NCBI GenBank assembly: GCA_003134555.1
Contig: PLBO01000054.1
Span: 1-64,000, forward strand
Source: Actinomycetota bacterium
GTDB taxonomy: Bacteria; Actinomycetota; Acidimicrobiia; IMCC26256; PALSA-610
Length of the DNA stretch: 64,000 nucleotides
Direction of reading: 5' to 3'
How positions within the stretch are numbered: the stretch's first letter is position 1; every line of letters begins with the position of its first letter. The notes beneath the pieces are model-generated. The model made no database searches, was not told where the DNA came from, and saw nothing but the letters and a program-made list of their open reading frames with translations. The position numbers and the translations under genes are program-made. Shown here one piece after another: positions 1 to 9,159 of this stretch.

Positions 1-1
1 C

Positions 2-439
2 CCCCCCCCCCCCGGCGAAGGGAAGGAGGCCAACCCATTTCGCGTTCTGCGTCATCTGGTCGTCGACCAGCAGACCGCGGACGTTCGGCTCCTACAGAAC
101 GCCGCGATCATCGTGCGAAGGCGACCGCTCGCTGACGGCACTTCATCACTTGCGACTATCCGGGGCTGGGCCCGCCGCGTGCTCGGCGAGTATCCGGGGT
201 GTCGCATGGCTGCCGTACTCGACGCGCACAAGGGAACGGCGACTGCCGTCATTCGCGACCGCGTGCGAGGCTTCGTTGACGCAGAGGCATACGGCGCCAC
301 CGACGGACGCGACCCGGCTCCGCTCGTTTCCGTTCTATACGCGTGCTACCTGCGGAGTCGCCCGACCAGGCCCGCAGCGTTCGATCTACTCCTCGACGTG
401 GGTCGCGTGTCGACGCCGGTGACGGTGACCATACGCTAG
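2..439 (+). CDS. 3' part of an unrecognised gene, cut by the window edge
   Basis: One reading frame is open from the first bases to the TAG/stop region at 439, with no start forced inside it, so this is most simply the C-terminal ~145 residues of a gene that begins outside the window. I do not recognise the product. The visible part is soluble, Arg/Ala-rich and has no membrane segment or clear motif. It converges on the STAND gene, with 19 bases between the two stop codons. The run of 13 C at positions 1-13 is suspicious as a sequence-edge artefact, so the first four codons should not be trusted. An internal ATG at 113 could give a 108-residue protein, but the frame continues upstream of it. 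Confidence 0.4.
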   Translation, partial: PPPPGEGKEANPFRVLRHLVVDQQTADVRLLQNAAIIVRRRPLADGTSSLATIRGWARRVLGEYPGCRMAAVLDAHKGTATAVIRDRVRGFVDAEAYGATDGRDPAPLVSVLYACYLRSRPTRPAAFDLLLDVGRVSTPVTVTIR

Positions 440-458
440 CGAGGACGTGCGCGGAGGC

Positions 459-2810
459 TCAGCTCGACTCGGCCTCGCCGAGATCTCTGAACAACGACCT
501 CTCACGCGGGTGACCCATGTCGTGGTAGAGGCGAAACGCATCCTCACGGTGAATGCGACCGGCCTCGATGTCGCCTTCGGCGTCGGAGACCGCGCCAAGG
601 GCCTCCAAGGTCTGGGCTTTATCGAATCGAACGTCGAGTCGTTCGGCAATCTCGAGTGCCACCTCCAGAGCGCTTCGAGACTCGGCGTACCTAGCAAGGC
701 CACTCAGGGCCTCGCCACGCCGACGCGACACACGACCGAGAAGGACATCGTCTTCGAGCTCGACGAACATCGCGACGGCGCGATCGAGCGGCACGAGCGC
801 GCGCTCGTTCGCGCCCATCGCAATCAGGCACTTGCCAATCTGGTAGTCCTGAATCGCAATACCGCGCAAACTGGCGCAGCGTTCGAAAAGGGCGCGCGCT
901 CGCGTGAACCGCTCCAGCGCGTCGGCCACGTCGCCACGTTCGAACCGTACGACGGCTCCGAATTCGGCCACCGACGCCCTGAGCATCTCGTTGTCGCAGC
1001 GGGTCACCGCCGTGTCGGCGGCATGCATCTGTGTCGCCGCTTGTCCGAAGTCGCCCTGATCCGAGTACGCCCGAGCCAAACACGAACGCATCCGTGCCTC
1101 GGCCGCGTCGTCGCGAAGGCGGACTGCCGCCTCTGCGCCTGCCTCGTACGCGCTGAACCACAGCGAGTACAGCTTCCGGTTATAGCAAAGGAGCCAGAGC
1201 GCTTCTGCGAACTGCCATACTCGTTCGTCGCGGCCGACGTACACGGCCAACTGCACGACAGCCGCGATGGCTTCTCGCTCGTGATCGAACCACTCGAATG
1301 CGTCGCGCGCTGACTCGAAGGTTGGAAGTTGATGCGCGGCTCGGGTGTCAAGACGGTCAAGACGCAGCCGGTCCTCTGACACTGCCCGATCCGCCGCCTG
1401 CAACGCCGCGTAGTACCAATCCAGAAGTCTATGGATCGCGCGGTCGCGATCATCTGGTGAGTCATCACGTTCGGCGCACGCTTTAGTGTGAAGTCCAACG
1501 AGTTCGTGGAGCCGATACCCACTGTCGGATGCGACCTCAAGGAGATGTGCGTCGTGTAACACGTCGAGCGTCGACGCGGCCTCAGAGATAGGCCTTTCAA
1601 TCAGCGCGGACACGGCCGCAGGCGTGATATCGCCGCCGGGATGCAGCCCCAGACGACGATACGCCAGGCGCACATCCGTCGCGAGATCACCATACGCAAA
1701 GTCGAAGATGGCATCCATTGCATAACTGCCGGGTCCCGACAGTGCGTTCAACCGGTTCGCTGCGCTGGAGATCCCTTCGACCAGAGCAGCGATCCCACGC
1801 TCACGGCCACGTCCGACCAATCGCCCGCCGGAGATCCGCAGCGCCAGGGGCAATCCACCGCAGAGGCCGATGAGCTGATCAACCGCATCGAGATTCTCCG
1901 CAACTCTCTCGTCACCGAGCATGTCAACCAACAACCGTCTCGACGTGTTGTTATCAAGGGGTTCGAGTGGCACAAGTGCTGCACCCTCGAATAGCAATTC
2001 TTCTAGGTGGTAGTTACTCGTGACGATAACGACGCTGCCCGCGGACGCTGGCATCACGGCAGTGACTTGGGCCGCATGCTCGATACCGTCGAGCAGCATC
2101 ACTACCTTACGCGTCACCGTATGCTCGAGAAACAAGCGGCGACGATCGACCAAGGTCGGCGGAATTGCCTCCTCGGCTGCTCCGAGATCGCGGAGGAAAT
2201 CGCCAAGGATTTCGCCAACATCGGCAGGTCGGCGCTCGCGGCGCCTCGAAAAATCTCCGACCAGCTGACCGCCCTCGAAGTGTTCCCAGTTCCGCATGAT
2301 CCAGTGCGCGCCAACGGCACTCTTACCTACGCCATGCATCCCCGTGAGCACCACAACACTCGGGACAGGGGTTTGGTCCGCCTGCTCCATCACCCCGGTA
2401 ATAGCGGCAAGTTCCCGTTCACGATTGACCAACCGCGCCGGAAGCATGGGCAGATCGATAGGACGCGGCCCACGCGCCGGGACCACCTCAAGCGAACGTT
2501 TCACCCATTCCTCGTGCTCCGCCTTGATCTTACGCAATCTGATCGGCGGATAGATCAGCGGCTGATCGTCCACGATTTTGTGGTGCACTGAACACAACAA
2601 GAGCAGATTGTCGTACGAATCCCGATCTCCGACGTACGACTGACCGCCCCGCGGACCGGACCGTGACCGGCCAATGATGTGGGCTTCTTCGCCGGTCACT
2701 GACTCGCGACCGCGTCGCGCTCCGACGTCAACCAACATTCGACGGCAGATTGCGCAGCGGTTCCCTGAGCGCCCCCAGAGAATCTTGCGATCTCGATCCC
2801 GAATCGTCAT
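459..2810 (-). CDS. HNH nuclease - NB-ARC STAND ATPase - TPR protein
   Basis: A 783-residue NLR-like protein, probably an anti-phage or abortive-infection sensor and effector. Residues 1-100 form an HNH nuclease module with zinc ligands C19/C22 and C73/H77, the HNH histidine in EEAHI (H44) and N68. A STAND ATPase follows: P-loop GMHGVGKS at 157-164, Walker B VVMLLDG near 236-242 and the GLPLAL signature near 319-324. A winged-helix-like part spans about 390-460, and TPR-type helical repeats run from about 560 to the end. I chose the ATG at 2810 because the HNH fold begins at once; the frame stays open upstream to 3128, but that translation looks like non-coding sequence. In the family the repeats sense a trigger, the ATPase oligomerises and the N-terminal domain acts. 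DNA cleavage here is inferred from the HNH residues. Confidence 0.85.
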   Translation of the reverse strand: MTIRDRDRKILWGRSGNRCAICRRMLVDVGARRGRESVTGEEAHIIGRSRSGPRGGQSYVGDRDSYDNLLLLCSVHHKIVDDQPLIYPPIRLRKIKAEHEEWVKRSLEVVPARGPRPIDLPMLPARLVNRERELAAITGVMEQADQTPVPSVVVLTGMHGVGKSAVGAHWIMRNWEHFEGGQLVGDFSRRRERRPADVGEILGDFLRDLGAAEEAIPPTLVDRRRLFLEHTVTRKVVMLLDGIEHAAQVTAVMPASAGSVVIVTSNYHLEELLFEGAALVPLEPLDNNTSRRLLVDMLGDERVAENLDAVDQLIGLCGGLPLALRISGGRLVGRGRERGIAALVEGISSAANRLNALSGPGSYAMDAIFDFAYGDLATDVRLAYRRLGLHPGGDITPAAVSALIERPISEAASTLDVLHDAHLLEVASDSGYRLHELVGLHTKACAERDDSPDDRDRAIHRLLDWYYAALQAADRAVSEDRLRLDRLDTRAAHQLPTFESARDAFEWFDHEREAIAAVVQLAVYVGRDERVWQFAEALWLLCYNRKLYSLWFSAYEAGAEAAVRLRDDAAEARMRSCLARAYSDQGDFGQAATQMHAADTAVTRCDNEMLRASVAEFGAVVRFERGDVADALERFTRARALFERCASLRGIAIQDYQIGKCLIAMGANERALVPLDRAVAMFVELEDDVLLGRVSRRRGEALSGLARYAESRSALEVALEIAERLDVRFDKAQTLEALGAVSDAEGDIEAGRIHREDAFRLYHDMGHPRERSLFRDLGEAESS

Positions 2811-3433
2811 GTCACCAGTCCGCAGCCCGCGGCAACCGAACCCACCGATCCTAACGAGTCGTCCCCGACGTGAACGGGTGCCAATGCTCATCTGACCCAC
2901 GACTTGTCCAGCCGTCGCGCACTCCGACAAACACCGGCCGCGACGTCGAGCTTCGACGACAGAGGTCGAACCTCCCGCCCGACCTACGCTGCGCCCTGGC
3001 AAAGTTCGCGGCGAGCTTGCGACGATGCACCCACATGAAACCCGAGAAGTCGAGCTGACTACGGCCAACACCACGCCACTCATCGCGTGCCTCAACGACC
3101 ACGTCCAGTGCGACAGAGGCCCCGTCACCGAAGTTGAATTCGCGGCTCAGCCCCTCGCCGACCGGGACCTCCGCGACGCAGTGATGAACGTCCGCGCTGA
3201 GCTGATCACGGAGGCACTCATCACGGCCGCCTTTCCGGGCGACGAGTTGCTGGACCCGTTATTCATCCCTTCGTCACCGACGCTGCGCAACCGACCTTCG
3301 CGAGCCTCGGAGGAGACGACATCTCCCCAGGTGCCGCACTCACAACTGTCGGCTTCCTCGCGGCCGTTCTCTTCCTCCTGTGGGGTTGGAACAGATAGAT
3401 CGCGCGCCGGTAACCGAGTAGCCCGGCTTCAGT
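2811..3433. other. Intergenic; no convincing gene
   Basis: No frame here has both a credible start and protein-like composition. A plus-strand frame open from about 3201 to the TAG at 3396-3398 encodes a hydrophobic stretch (GFLAAVLFLLWGW) that looks like the membrane tail of a protein, but it has no start codon, so it may be a decayed gene. The promoter of the STAND gene must lie in the left part of this gap. Confidence 0.4.
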
Positions 3434-3784
3434 TCAGCGCCGAAAGGAGCTAGCCGCGCCTTTCTTCTTCGTCGCCGGCTTCGCAACTTTCGCCTTCGCT
3501 GCCCGTGCAGCACGCGCCTTCACCAGATTCTTCGCGAGCTTCGCGCGTGTCTCAGCCGACATCGGTCGCCGCTTCTTCGCAACCTTCTTGCCCGGCTTCT
3601 TCGCAGCTTCCGTTGCCTTGCGCGGACCGCCCGACGTCGCCGGCCGACCGACTGCTGGCACGACATTCGCAACCTCGACGCCATCACCACCAAGATCACT
3701 CGCCACGATCGCCGCCTGAAACGGATTCGCAGCCTGAACGATCTCAACGGTCGTACGTCGAAGGGTCACTCGGTAGCGCGGCAT
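3434..3784 (-). CDS. Small protein with Lys/Ala-rich tail, paralogue of the gene at 21032
   Basis: A 116-residue protein. The N-terminal ~50 residues begin MPRYRVTLRRTTVEIV; the C-terminal half is rich in Lys, Arg and Ala (KKRRPMSAETRAKLAKNL, then AKPATKKK), like the tails of actinobacterial histone-like proteins. Binding of DNA is inferred from charge. A near-identical N-terminus and the same KKRRPMS-ETRAKLA-NLVKARAARAA block recur in the protein at 21032-21370, so the element carries two copies. I took the ATG at 3784 because both paralogues begin MPRYRVTL and share an upstream TGGAAGGA-like stretch that can serve as ribosome binding site. The gene is divergent from the SIR2 operon. Confidence 0.6.
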   Translation of the reverse strand: MPRYRVTLRRTTVEIVQAANPFQAAIVASDLGGDGVEVANVVPAVGRPATSGGPRKATEAAKKPGKKVAKKRRPMSAETRAKLAKNLVKARAARAAKAKVAKPATKKKGAASSFRR

Positions 3785-4058
3785 CGTGTTGGTTCCTTCC
3801 AGGGTTGCGGACCACGACATTGTACTGCGGGTTATCCGCATCACACAGGCATCGACGATGCCGCGATCGACAATTTGCAGACGCCGTTCTCACGCGTGAG
3901 CGAGACTGGAATACCGCGAAGATCGGTGGTCTCCGTCTGTGCGAACGGTGTGCTGAAGGAGCGTGGGGCTCTCGACGTGCAACGAGGCAGTGCTCGGTGA
4001 ATCTCTGGCGGGCACGGTCCGAGCTGCGATGACCGAAGTGTGAGGTACGTTCTCCTCT
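3785..4058. promoter_or_regulatory. Divergent intergenic region before the SIR2-HerA operon
   Basis: The 274 bases separate the basic-protein gene from the SIR2 gene and must hold both promoters. I see no consensus -35/-10 pair that I would defend. Confidence 0.35.
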
Positions 4059-5195
4059 ATGTCTGCGGGGACCGATCCAGACGCGGGCGCGGTACTCGAC
4101 GACCGGCATGACGCGGCGACGGTGGCACGCGAGCTCGCCAGCAAGCTTGCGTCGCGCGCCCGCCACGTCTGTCTCCTGATTGGGGCGGGGGCGAGTTGCG
4201 CTGCAGGTCTTCCCACCCTTGAAGAACTCCAGAAGCAAGTAGTGGACGCATTGCCGAACCCAAGAAAAGCTCAAGCGACGGCGCTTCTCGCAGATCGCAA
4301 TCTGGAAGAGGGCTTGAGTCGTCTTCGCCGATTGCGGAATGTGTTGTCGGGCGATGAGAAGGTCGGTGGGCTGACCGCCGAGGATGCTGCGGAACTGGAC
4401 GCAGCAATATGTGCCGGGATCATGTCCGAGATCAAGATCGAAGGATCCAACAGCGACGCCTTCGTTCAGCTGGCGTCGTGGGCTGCGCGCATGGAGAACG
4501 AACACCCACTCGAACTGTTCACGACCAACTACGACCTTCTGATCGAGCTTGGACTCGAGCGGGTTGGTGTCCCGTACTTCGACGGCTTCATCGGGAGCGT
4601 GCGCGCGGCTTTCCTTCCGGAACTGGTTGAACCTCACGACGCACCGCCGTCTCGTGGACTCCCAGCCGGCTTTGTGAGGTTGTGGAAACTCCACGGATCA
4701 GTGAACTGGCGCTTGTCTTCGGAGGCAAGTGAGGTTCGAATGGTCCGCACTGGTCAGGAACACGTCGACGGCGTTGTCGCGATCTATCCGTCGGATGAGA
4801 AGTACGACCAGTCGAGACGCGTCCCGTTTGTGGTGTTGATGGACCGGTTCCGCCGCGCCCTGCAGGAGCCGGAGACGATCACGATCACCACCGGGTTCTC
4901 GTTTCGTGATGGACATCTGAACGAGACATTGTTCGAGGCGGCGAGCCGACACCCTCGTTCTGAGGTTCTGGCACTGTGCTACGACACGATTCCCGATGAG
5001 GTCGCCCAGTGGGCGGCGACTACGCGCAATCTGGTCGCGCTCAGTCCGGAGGACGCGATCATCGACGGCCGTCGAGCCGCCTGGCGACCCAGTGAGGACA
5101 TACCTGGCGTGTTCGAAGGGGGAAGATTCCTCCTAGGTGACTTCGCTCATCTGGCCGCCTTCCTAGCCCGCAAGGTTGCGCCAGCAGATGGCTGA
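4059..5195 (+). CDS. SIR2-family NADase (SIR2-HerA defence)
   Basis: A 378-residue SIR2-fold protein. Visible motifs are the NAD-binding GAGAS at 42-46, TTNYD at 155-159 and the catalytic LHGSVNW with H212. In defence systems this SIR2 class hydrolyses NAD+ or acts as a nuclease when activated in a complex with a HerA ATPase. The next gene encodes such a HerA and overlaps this one by 8 bases, which makes assignment to the known SIR2-HerA anti-phage family strong. There is no zinc-binding four-cysteine module of a deacetylase, in keeping with an NADase role. The start is the ATG at 4059, after a short T/C-rich stretch without a strong ribosome binding site. Confidence 0.88.
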   Translation: MSAGTDPDAGAVLDDRHDAATVARELASKLASRARHVCLLIGAGASCAAGLPTLEELQKQVVDALPNPRKAQATALLADRNLEEGLSRLRRLRNVLSGDEKVGGLTAEDAAELDAAICAGIMSEIKIEGSNSDAFVQLASWAARMENEHPLELFTTNYDLLIELGLERVGVPYFDGFIGSVRAAFLPELVEPHDAPPSRGLPAGFVRLWKLHGSVNWRLSSEASEVRMVRTGQEHVDGVVAIYPSDEKYDQSRRVPFVVLMDRFRRALQEPETITITTGFSFRDGHLNETLFEAASRHPRSEVLALCYDTIPDEVAQWAATTRNLVALSPEDAIIDGRRAAWRPSEDIPGVFEGGRFLLGDFAHLAAFLARKVAPADG

Positions 5196-6936
5196 ACGCG
5201 ACCCCACATGCATCGGTCGGGTACGGCACGTTCTCGGCGCGACCGTGACGGTTGCACTCGATCCGGATCTCGCTGGTGTCGCGCCGATCTGGCGAGGACG
5301 ACTCGTTCCCGTCGGTCAAGTCGGTTCGCTGGTTCGGTTCCCGCAAGGTCCAGTCAGCCTGGTCGGCTCGGTCGTTCTGGTCGGCATCGCCCAGCTCGCC
5401 GATCCCTTGCCTCCCTCACAAGCTCCGCAACAAGGTGATCGCTGGCTCCAGGTACAACTGCTTGGCGAAATCGACGGACTCAACGCATTTCAACGTGGGA
5501 TCAGCACCTATCCCGGTCTCGACGATCCGGTGCATTTCACCACGCCAGACGAGCTCGTCGCCATCTACCCGCCACCTGGCCCGGAACGTGTCGTCGTCGG
5601 CGGGCTCTCGGCAGCACCTGATGTACCTGTCGCACTCGACGCTGCGCGCCTCGTTACCCGTCACTCGGCCGTAGTGGGCTCGACGGGATCCGGCAAAACC
5701 AGCGCTGTCGCGTCTTTGCTGCAGAGCTTCATCTCCGGCGGCTGGGCCTCAGCCAACATCGTGCTCGTAGATCCTCACGGCGAGTATGCGAGCAGTCTCG
5801 GCGCGACCGCCGCGACTCGATCAGTACGAGGCGAGGGCGACACCCTTCTTCGCGTTCCGGCATGGGCGCTGCCGGCGTCCGACCTGTTGTTCACACTGAC
5901 TGGCCTTGACGGGAAGACCATCGTCGATCGCTTCTCCGAGCTCGTCACCGCCGAGCGCCGCGCATTTGCGGCCGATGCTGAGTGGCTTGATGTTGGTACA
6001 GAGTCAATCAATGCCGACACGCCTATTCCGTTCGATCTCCGCAGAGTCTGGCATCGCCTCGACTACGACAACCGTGCAACGGTCACGCAGAAGACGGGTG
6101 GAACCGACTGCGTTGAGGACAACGGCGATCCGAAGACGCTCACTCCGGCCCGTTTCACGCCGTACGGCCCGATGGCGGGCGAACCAGTTCAGTGTCTCAC
6201 GTACCACTATTACAGTCCGGCGCCAGAACGACTCCGACTGCGACTCTCCGACCCGCAGTTCGACTTCTTTCTCGAACCGCCAGACCCTGCCTGTCCAGAT
6301 CCTCTCGTCGCGATGGTCTCCGAATGGCTCGGAAACAAGCTCCCCGTGTCTGTCTTGGACTTCAGCGGGGTGCCAGCCGAGGTCGCCGATGTCGCGATCG
6401 GGGTCGTTCTCCAGCTCCTCTTCGAGATCGCCACCCGCAGCAACGAGGACGGCATCGGTCGTAAACGACCAGTCCTGGTGGTGCTCGAAGAGGCTCACCG
6501 CTACCTCGGTTCCGAGGCCAGCGCACACGCCGCACGGACCGCGACAAACCGCATCGCGCGCGAAGGACGAAAATACGGAGTAGGTCTGATGCTTGTCACG
6601 CAACGCCCCTCGGAACTACCGGACACCGCGCTCGCGCAATGCGGCACGATCGTGGCTCTCCGGCTCACCAACGGCTCTGACCAAGCAACAGTCCGAACAA
6701 CTCTGCCCGATGCGGTCTCAGGGCTGGCAAGTGTTCTGCCATCTTTGCGGACGGGCGAAGCGCTTATTTCCGGCGAAGCGGTGGTGCTACCGACCCGCAT
6801 CCTCATACGTCGACCCGAGCCCGAACCCCACGCCGGAGATCCGAGCCTCGCCGGATGGCGCGTCTCGCCCTCCATTGACAATGACCTAACAGCCGTGATC
6901 GCGCGATGGCGGGGACTATCCGAAGGAACATCATGA
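5188..6936 (+). CDS. herA: HerA-like hexameric ATPase (SIR2-HerA defence)
   Basis: A 582-residue FtsK/HerA-type ATPase. The N-terminal ~70 residues look like the HAS-barrel that starts HerA proteins. Walker A is VGSTGSGKT (K170), Walker B is LVVLEEAHRYL, and the REGRKYGVGLMLVTQRPSEL sensor/arginine-finger block follows. In SIR2-HerA systems the HerA hexamer holds SIR2 subunits and controls their NADase or nuclease activity. The ATG at 5188 overlaps the SIR2 stop; a TTG at 5176 would add four residues. Translational coupling with both neighbours (8-base overlap upstream, ATGA downstream) implies that the three products are made together. Confidence 0.88.
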   Translation: MAERDPTCIGRVRHVLGATVTVALDPDLAGVAPIWRGRLVPVGQVGSLVRFPQGPVSLVGSVVLVGIAQLADPLPPSQAPQQGDRWLQVQLLGEIDGLNAFQRGISTYPGLDDPVHFTTPDELVAIYPPPGPERVVVGGLSAAPDVPVALDAARLVTRHSAVVGSTGSGKTSAVASLLQSFISGGWASANIVLVDPHGEYASSLGATAATRSVRGEGDTLLRVPAWALPASDLLFTLTGLDGKTIVDRFSELVTAERRAFAADAEWLDVGTESINADTPIPFDLRRVWHRLDYDNRATVTQKTGGTDCVEDNGDPKTLTPARFTPYGPMAGEPVQCLTYHYYSPAPERLRLRLSDPQFDFFLEPPDPACPDPLVAMVSEWLGNKLPVSVLDFSGVPAEVADVAIGVVLQLLFEIATRSNEDGIGRKRPVLVVLEEAHRYLGSEASAHAARTATNRIAREGRKYGVGLMLVTQRPSELPDTALAQCGTIVALRLTNGSDQATVRTTLPDAVSGLASVLPSLRTGEALISGEAVVLPTRILIRRPEPEPHAGDPSLAGWRVSPSIDNDLTAVIARWRGLSEGTS

Positions 6937-7160
6937 CAATCGAATGGATCGAAACACCTGCGTCAACGCGTTGCAGCGCAATTGCATACGACTCCGAAGG
7001 AGAGCGGATCCTCTGTAGATTCCGAAAGGATGGTGTCGAATGGCAGTACCACGGCTGCCCGCCATCTGTGTGGCAAGAGTTCTCCAACCCAGCAACATCG
7101 AAAGGTAGCTTTATTCACGAACAGCTGAACCACCACCAGCACGGCCCATACGGCGGATAG
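6933..7160 (+). CDS. KTSC-domain protein, third gene of the SIR2-HerA operon
   Basis: A 75-residue protein that resembles the small KTSC family: a beta-rich start (IAYDSEGERILCRFRKDGVEWQY) and the terminal signature SKGSFIHEQL. KTSC domains are found alone or fused to phage and nuclease-associated proteins; their biochemical role is not established, and nucleic-acid binding has been proposed. The ATG overlaps the HerA stop codon (ATGA), so it is co-translated with the defence pair. It could be an accessory or trigger component or a passenger. I see no terminator between the genes. Confidence 0.65.
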   Translation: MTIEWIETPASTRCSAIAYDSEGERILCRFRKDGVEWQYHGCPPSVWQEFSNPATSKGSFIHEQLNHHQHGPYGG

Positions 7161-7678
7161 CGCGCGAGCCATATCGGCCCCGAGCGAGAACCACGCCCGT
7201 CGCGTCGAGTAGAGTCAACCCGGACCACGGGGTCGGTACGGACGTCGCGAGCGCGAGCTGCGTCCCGACGTCAGTAGAGTGCAGGGTCGAGACCGTCGAC
7301 GCGGATCCGCTATGAGCGAAATCGAACGGCGCCACCAAGCACGCCAAGCGTGCTCTGGACGAGGACGATTAGCGACGACACTCGAGCTGTTCGACAGCAT
7401 CAAGAATGCGGTCGACTCGAAGCGCACGTACGGACCGCGCGAAACGAACTCGCCATGCTCGTCCCGTATTGCTTCGAGGACATCAGTGTCAGATCTTTGA
7501 GTAGGCGTCGACACGCCAGTACGACCTGCGGACTCACCGCAACGTGATCGCAGTCTCTTGTCGTCTCTACCCAACCCTTCGCAACCATGGAGTGCGGTCT
7601 CCCCTCACCGCACAAGAAGCCTCTTGTGTCATCTCATAGGCGAGCTCCGCTGAACCATTGTGACGCTGACGAGCAGCC
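7161..7678. other. Gene-poor stretch after the SIR2-HerA operon
   Basis: Short frames of 60-120 codons occur on both strands, but none has a ribosome binding site, a known motif or balanced composition. The frame at 7312 breaks off after about 60 codons. Together with the transposase scrap that follows, this looks like eroded sequence. Confidence 0.4.
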
Positions 7679-7864
7679 CACGTCCCGGACCCGATCCTCG
7701 GATGTGAACGCGATCCGAGCGATCGCCGGAACGTCCATCGCTTGCGCGGACCACAACACGATCTGCGCACGCCGCCAGCGCACCACCGACCCCCGTCTCA
7801 CGATCCCGAGAAGCTTGTTGCCCTCAACGTTCGTGAGATCGCGAACCCGTACCCGCTCAGCCAT
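7679..7864 (-). pseudogene. IS630-family transposase, N-terminal fragment
   Basis: The first ~60 codons from the ATG at 7864 read like the N-terminal HTH part of actinobacterial IS630 transposases (VRVRDLTNVEGNKLL, WRRAQIVLWSAQ, VPAIARIAFTSEDRVRDV). After RVRDV the family sequence stops, and the remaining codons to 7634 are unrelated. The DDE catalytic domain is absent, so this is a dead remnant. It marks a past insertion between the defence operon and the transfer genes. Confidence 0.75.
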
Positions 7865-7933
7865 ACCAACGAGTCTGCGCGAACCCGCCCACCAAATGGT
7901 GGACGCGACCCCCAGACGTTGCCGGTCACGGCA

Positions 7934-8962
7934 CTAGTTACGTCGATTCGGTGCGCAGATTCTGCTCAGGGTCGCGTACGGATCGACTGCGGGTCCGCCT
8001 CCTGGATGGATCTCGAAGTGCAACTGCGGCGAGCCTTCCGCGTTACCCGTATCGCCGAGATACGCAATGACCTGGCCGAGAGTGACTCGCTGGCCAAGCG
8101 CGACGACGTTTGAGCTGTCGTGCGCGTAGTAGTAGTTCGTGCCGGAGTCGCCGCGCAGCCAGATGTCGATGCCGCCGAGGCCGACCGGAACATTGTCGAG
8201 CTGGACGATCACGCCGTTCTCGATCGCTACCAACGGTGTTCCGTAGGGAGCGAAGAGGTCGTTGCCCTTGTGCCTCCGTCCGCCAGAGCGAGGCGCACCA
8301 AACGAGCTGGTGAACGTCACCGGACCGGTGACGGGACACGTCATGCCGCCAACCACCGGGACAACCGCCGTGCCACCGGCGACGTACCCGTAGTCAGCGG
8401 CCTTCGCGAGTACCCAGCGGACATAGGCCTCGCTGTGGTCGTACGAAAGGATCGCCTTTTCGAGACTGCCGACGGACGGCCGTCCGCCGCATAGGTACGC
8501 GGCGGCGGAGTAGATCGCGTCCCACGCGTTCTGCGCTGACGGCGTCGCGCCGGCGGGACGGTTCGGTGCGAGTCTCCCCCATCGCCTCCAGGTAGACGGG
8601 ATGAACTGCATTGGCCCCATCGCATGCGCCCAACGATCACTGAACGACGCATCAGGAATGCGAGCGTTGCCGTTCGTGCCGTCGATCGGCGGTCCGAGTA
8701 TCGGCAGGGCAACGTCGCCCGTTGACGGGTCGACGCGTCCGTCGCCGTGTCGAGACTCGTGGAAGCCGATCGCCGCGAGCACCTGCCACGGCAAGCCTTC
8801 GCACGTTGTCGCCGCTGCGACGTAGACGGGAAGCAGATAGGGAGGAATCTCCTTCAGCGCGAGAGCAGACGGTTCAGATCCTGCGTCGGGACCCGCCACC
8901 ACGATCGCGATGCCGAGCAGCAGCGCGATGCCACCGCCGATGAGCAGTGCAAACACCTTCAC
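7934..8962 (-). CDS. Membrane-anchored lytic transglycosylase / M23 peptidase of the transfer system
   Basis: A 342-residue cell-wall-opening enzyme for conjugation. One N-terminal membrane segment (about residues 4-24) is followed by a transglycosylase-like domain (IGFHESRHGDG with the catalytic Glu, then AMGPMQFIPSTW) and a C-terminal M23/LytM domain (GNDLFAPYGTPL, then QLHFEIHPGG). The M23 domain keeps HxH but reads KGND where HxGxD-type enzymes have the first zinc ligands, so metal binding deserves a check. The GTG at 8962 has GGAGG four bases upstream; a GTG at 8956 is the alternative with better spacing. It is divergent from the T4SS operon. Two-domain proteins of this kind accompany Gram-positive type IV secretion genes. 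Confidence 0.8.
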   Translation of the reverse strand: MKVFALLIGGGIALLLGIAIVVAGPDAGSEPSALALKEIPPYLLPVYVAAATTCEGLPWQVLAAIGFHESRHGDGRVDPSTGDVALPILGPPIDGTNGNARIPDASFSDRWAHAMGPMQFIPSTWRRWGRLAPNRPAGATPSAQNAWDAIYSAAAYLCGGRPSVGSLEKAILSYDHSEAYVRWVLAKAADYGYVAGGTAVVPVVGGMTCPVTGPVTFTSSFGAPRSGGRRHKGNDLFAPYGTPLVAIENGVIVQLDNVPVGLGGIDIWLRGDSGTNYYYAHDSSNVVALGQRVTLGQVIAYLGDTGNAEGSPQLHFEIHPGGGPAVDPYATLSRICAPNRRN

Positions 8963-9115
8963 GAGACCTCCGTTGTCGCCATCTACAGAGGAATGGCGCG
9001 AACGGCGGACGGAACGCGCTGAAGAAATCTCGGATCTCGTTGTCGCGAATGCGTTGCTCGTCGCGCTTATCCGTAGTGAGACCAACCCCCCGGTCTCGTA
9101 CCAAGTACCTGCGAT

Positions 9116-9144
9116 CCCGGCCGGGTGGAGGCCACCCGGCCGGG
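9116..9144. repeat. Perfect 13-bp inverted repeat before the T4SS operon
   Basis: Arms 9116-9128 and 9132-9144 are exact reverse complements around a 3-base loop. All but two of the stem pairs are G-C. The hairpin ends directly at the AGGAGG ribosome binding site of the 9160 gene, so in mRNA it could occlude or expose that site. It has no T-run and is probably not a terminator for this operon. Confidence 0.7.
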
Positions 9145-9159
9145 AGGAGGTGTTATCGG

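Noticed and set aside
1-13. Run of 13 C at the window start
   Set aside because: Probably a sequence-edge artefact; no biological reading is justified.
447-1313. Long plus-strand frame opposite the STAND gene
   Set aside because: It is the antisense of a well-supported protein with motifs and has no ribosome binding site or family features.
3025-3453. A 142-codon plus-strand frame
   Set aside because: Composition looks non-coding, it runs over the end of the basic-protein gene, and another frame in the same place gives a better hydrophobic segment without a start.
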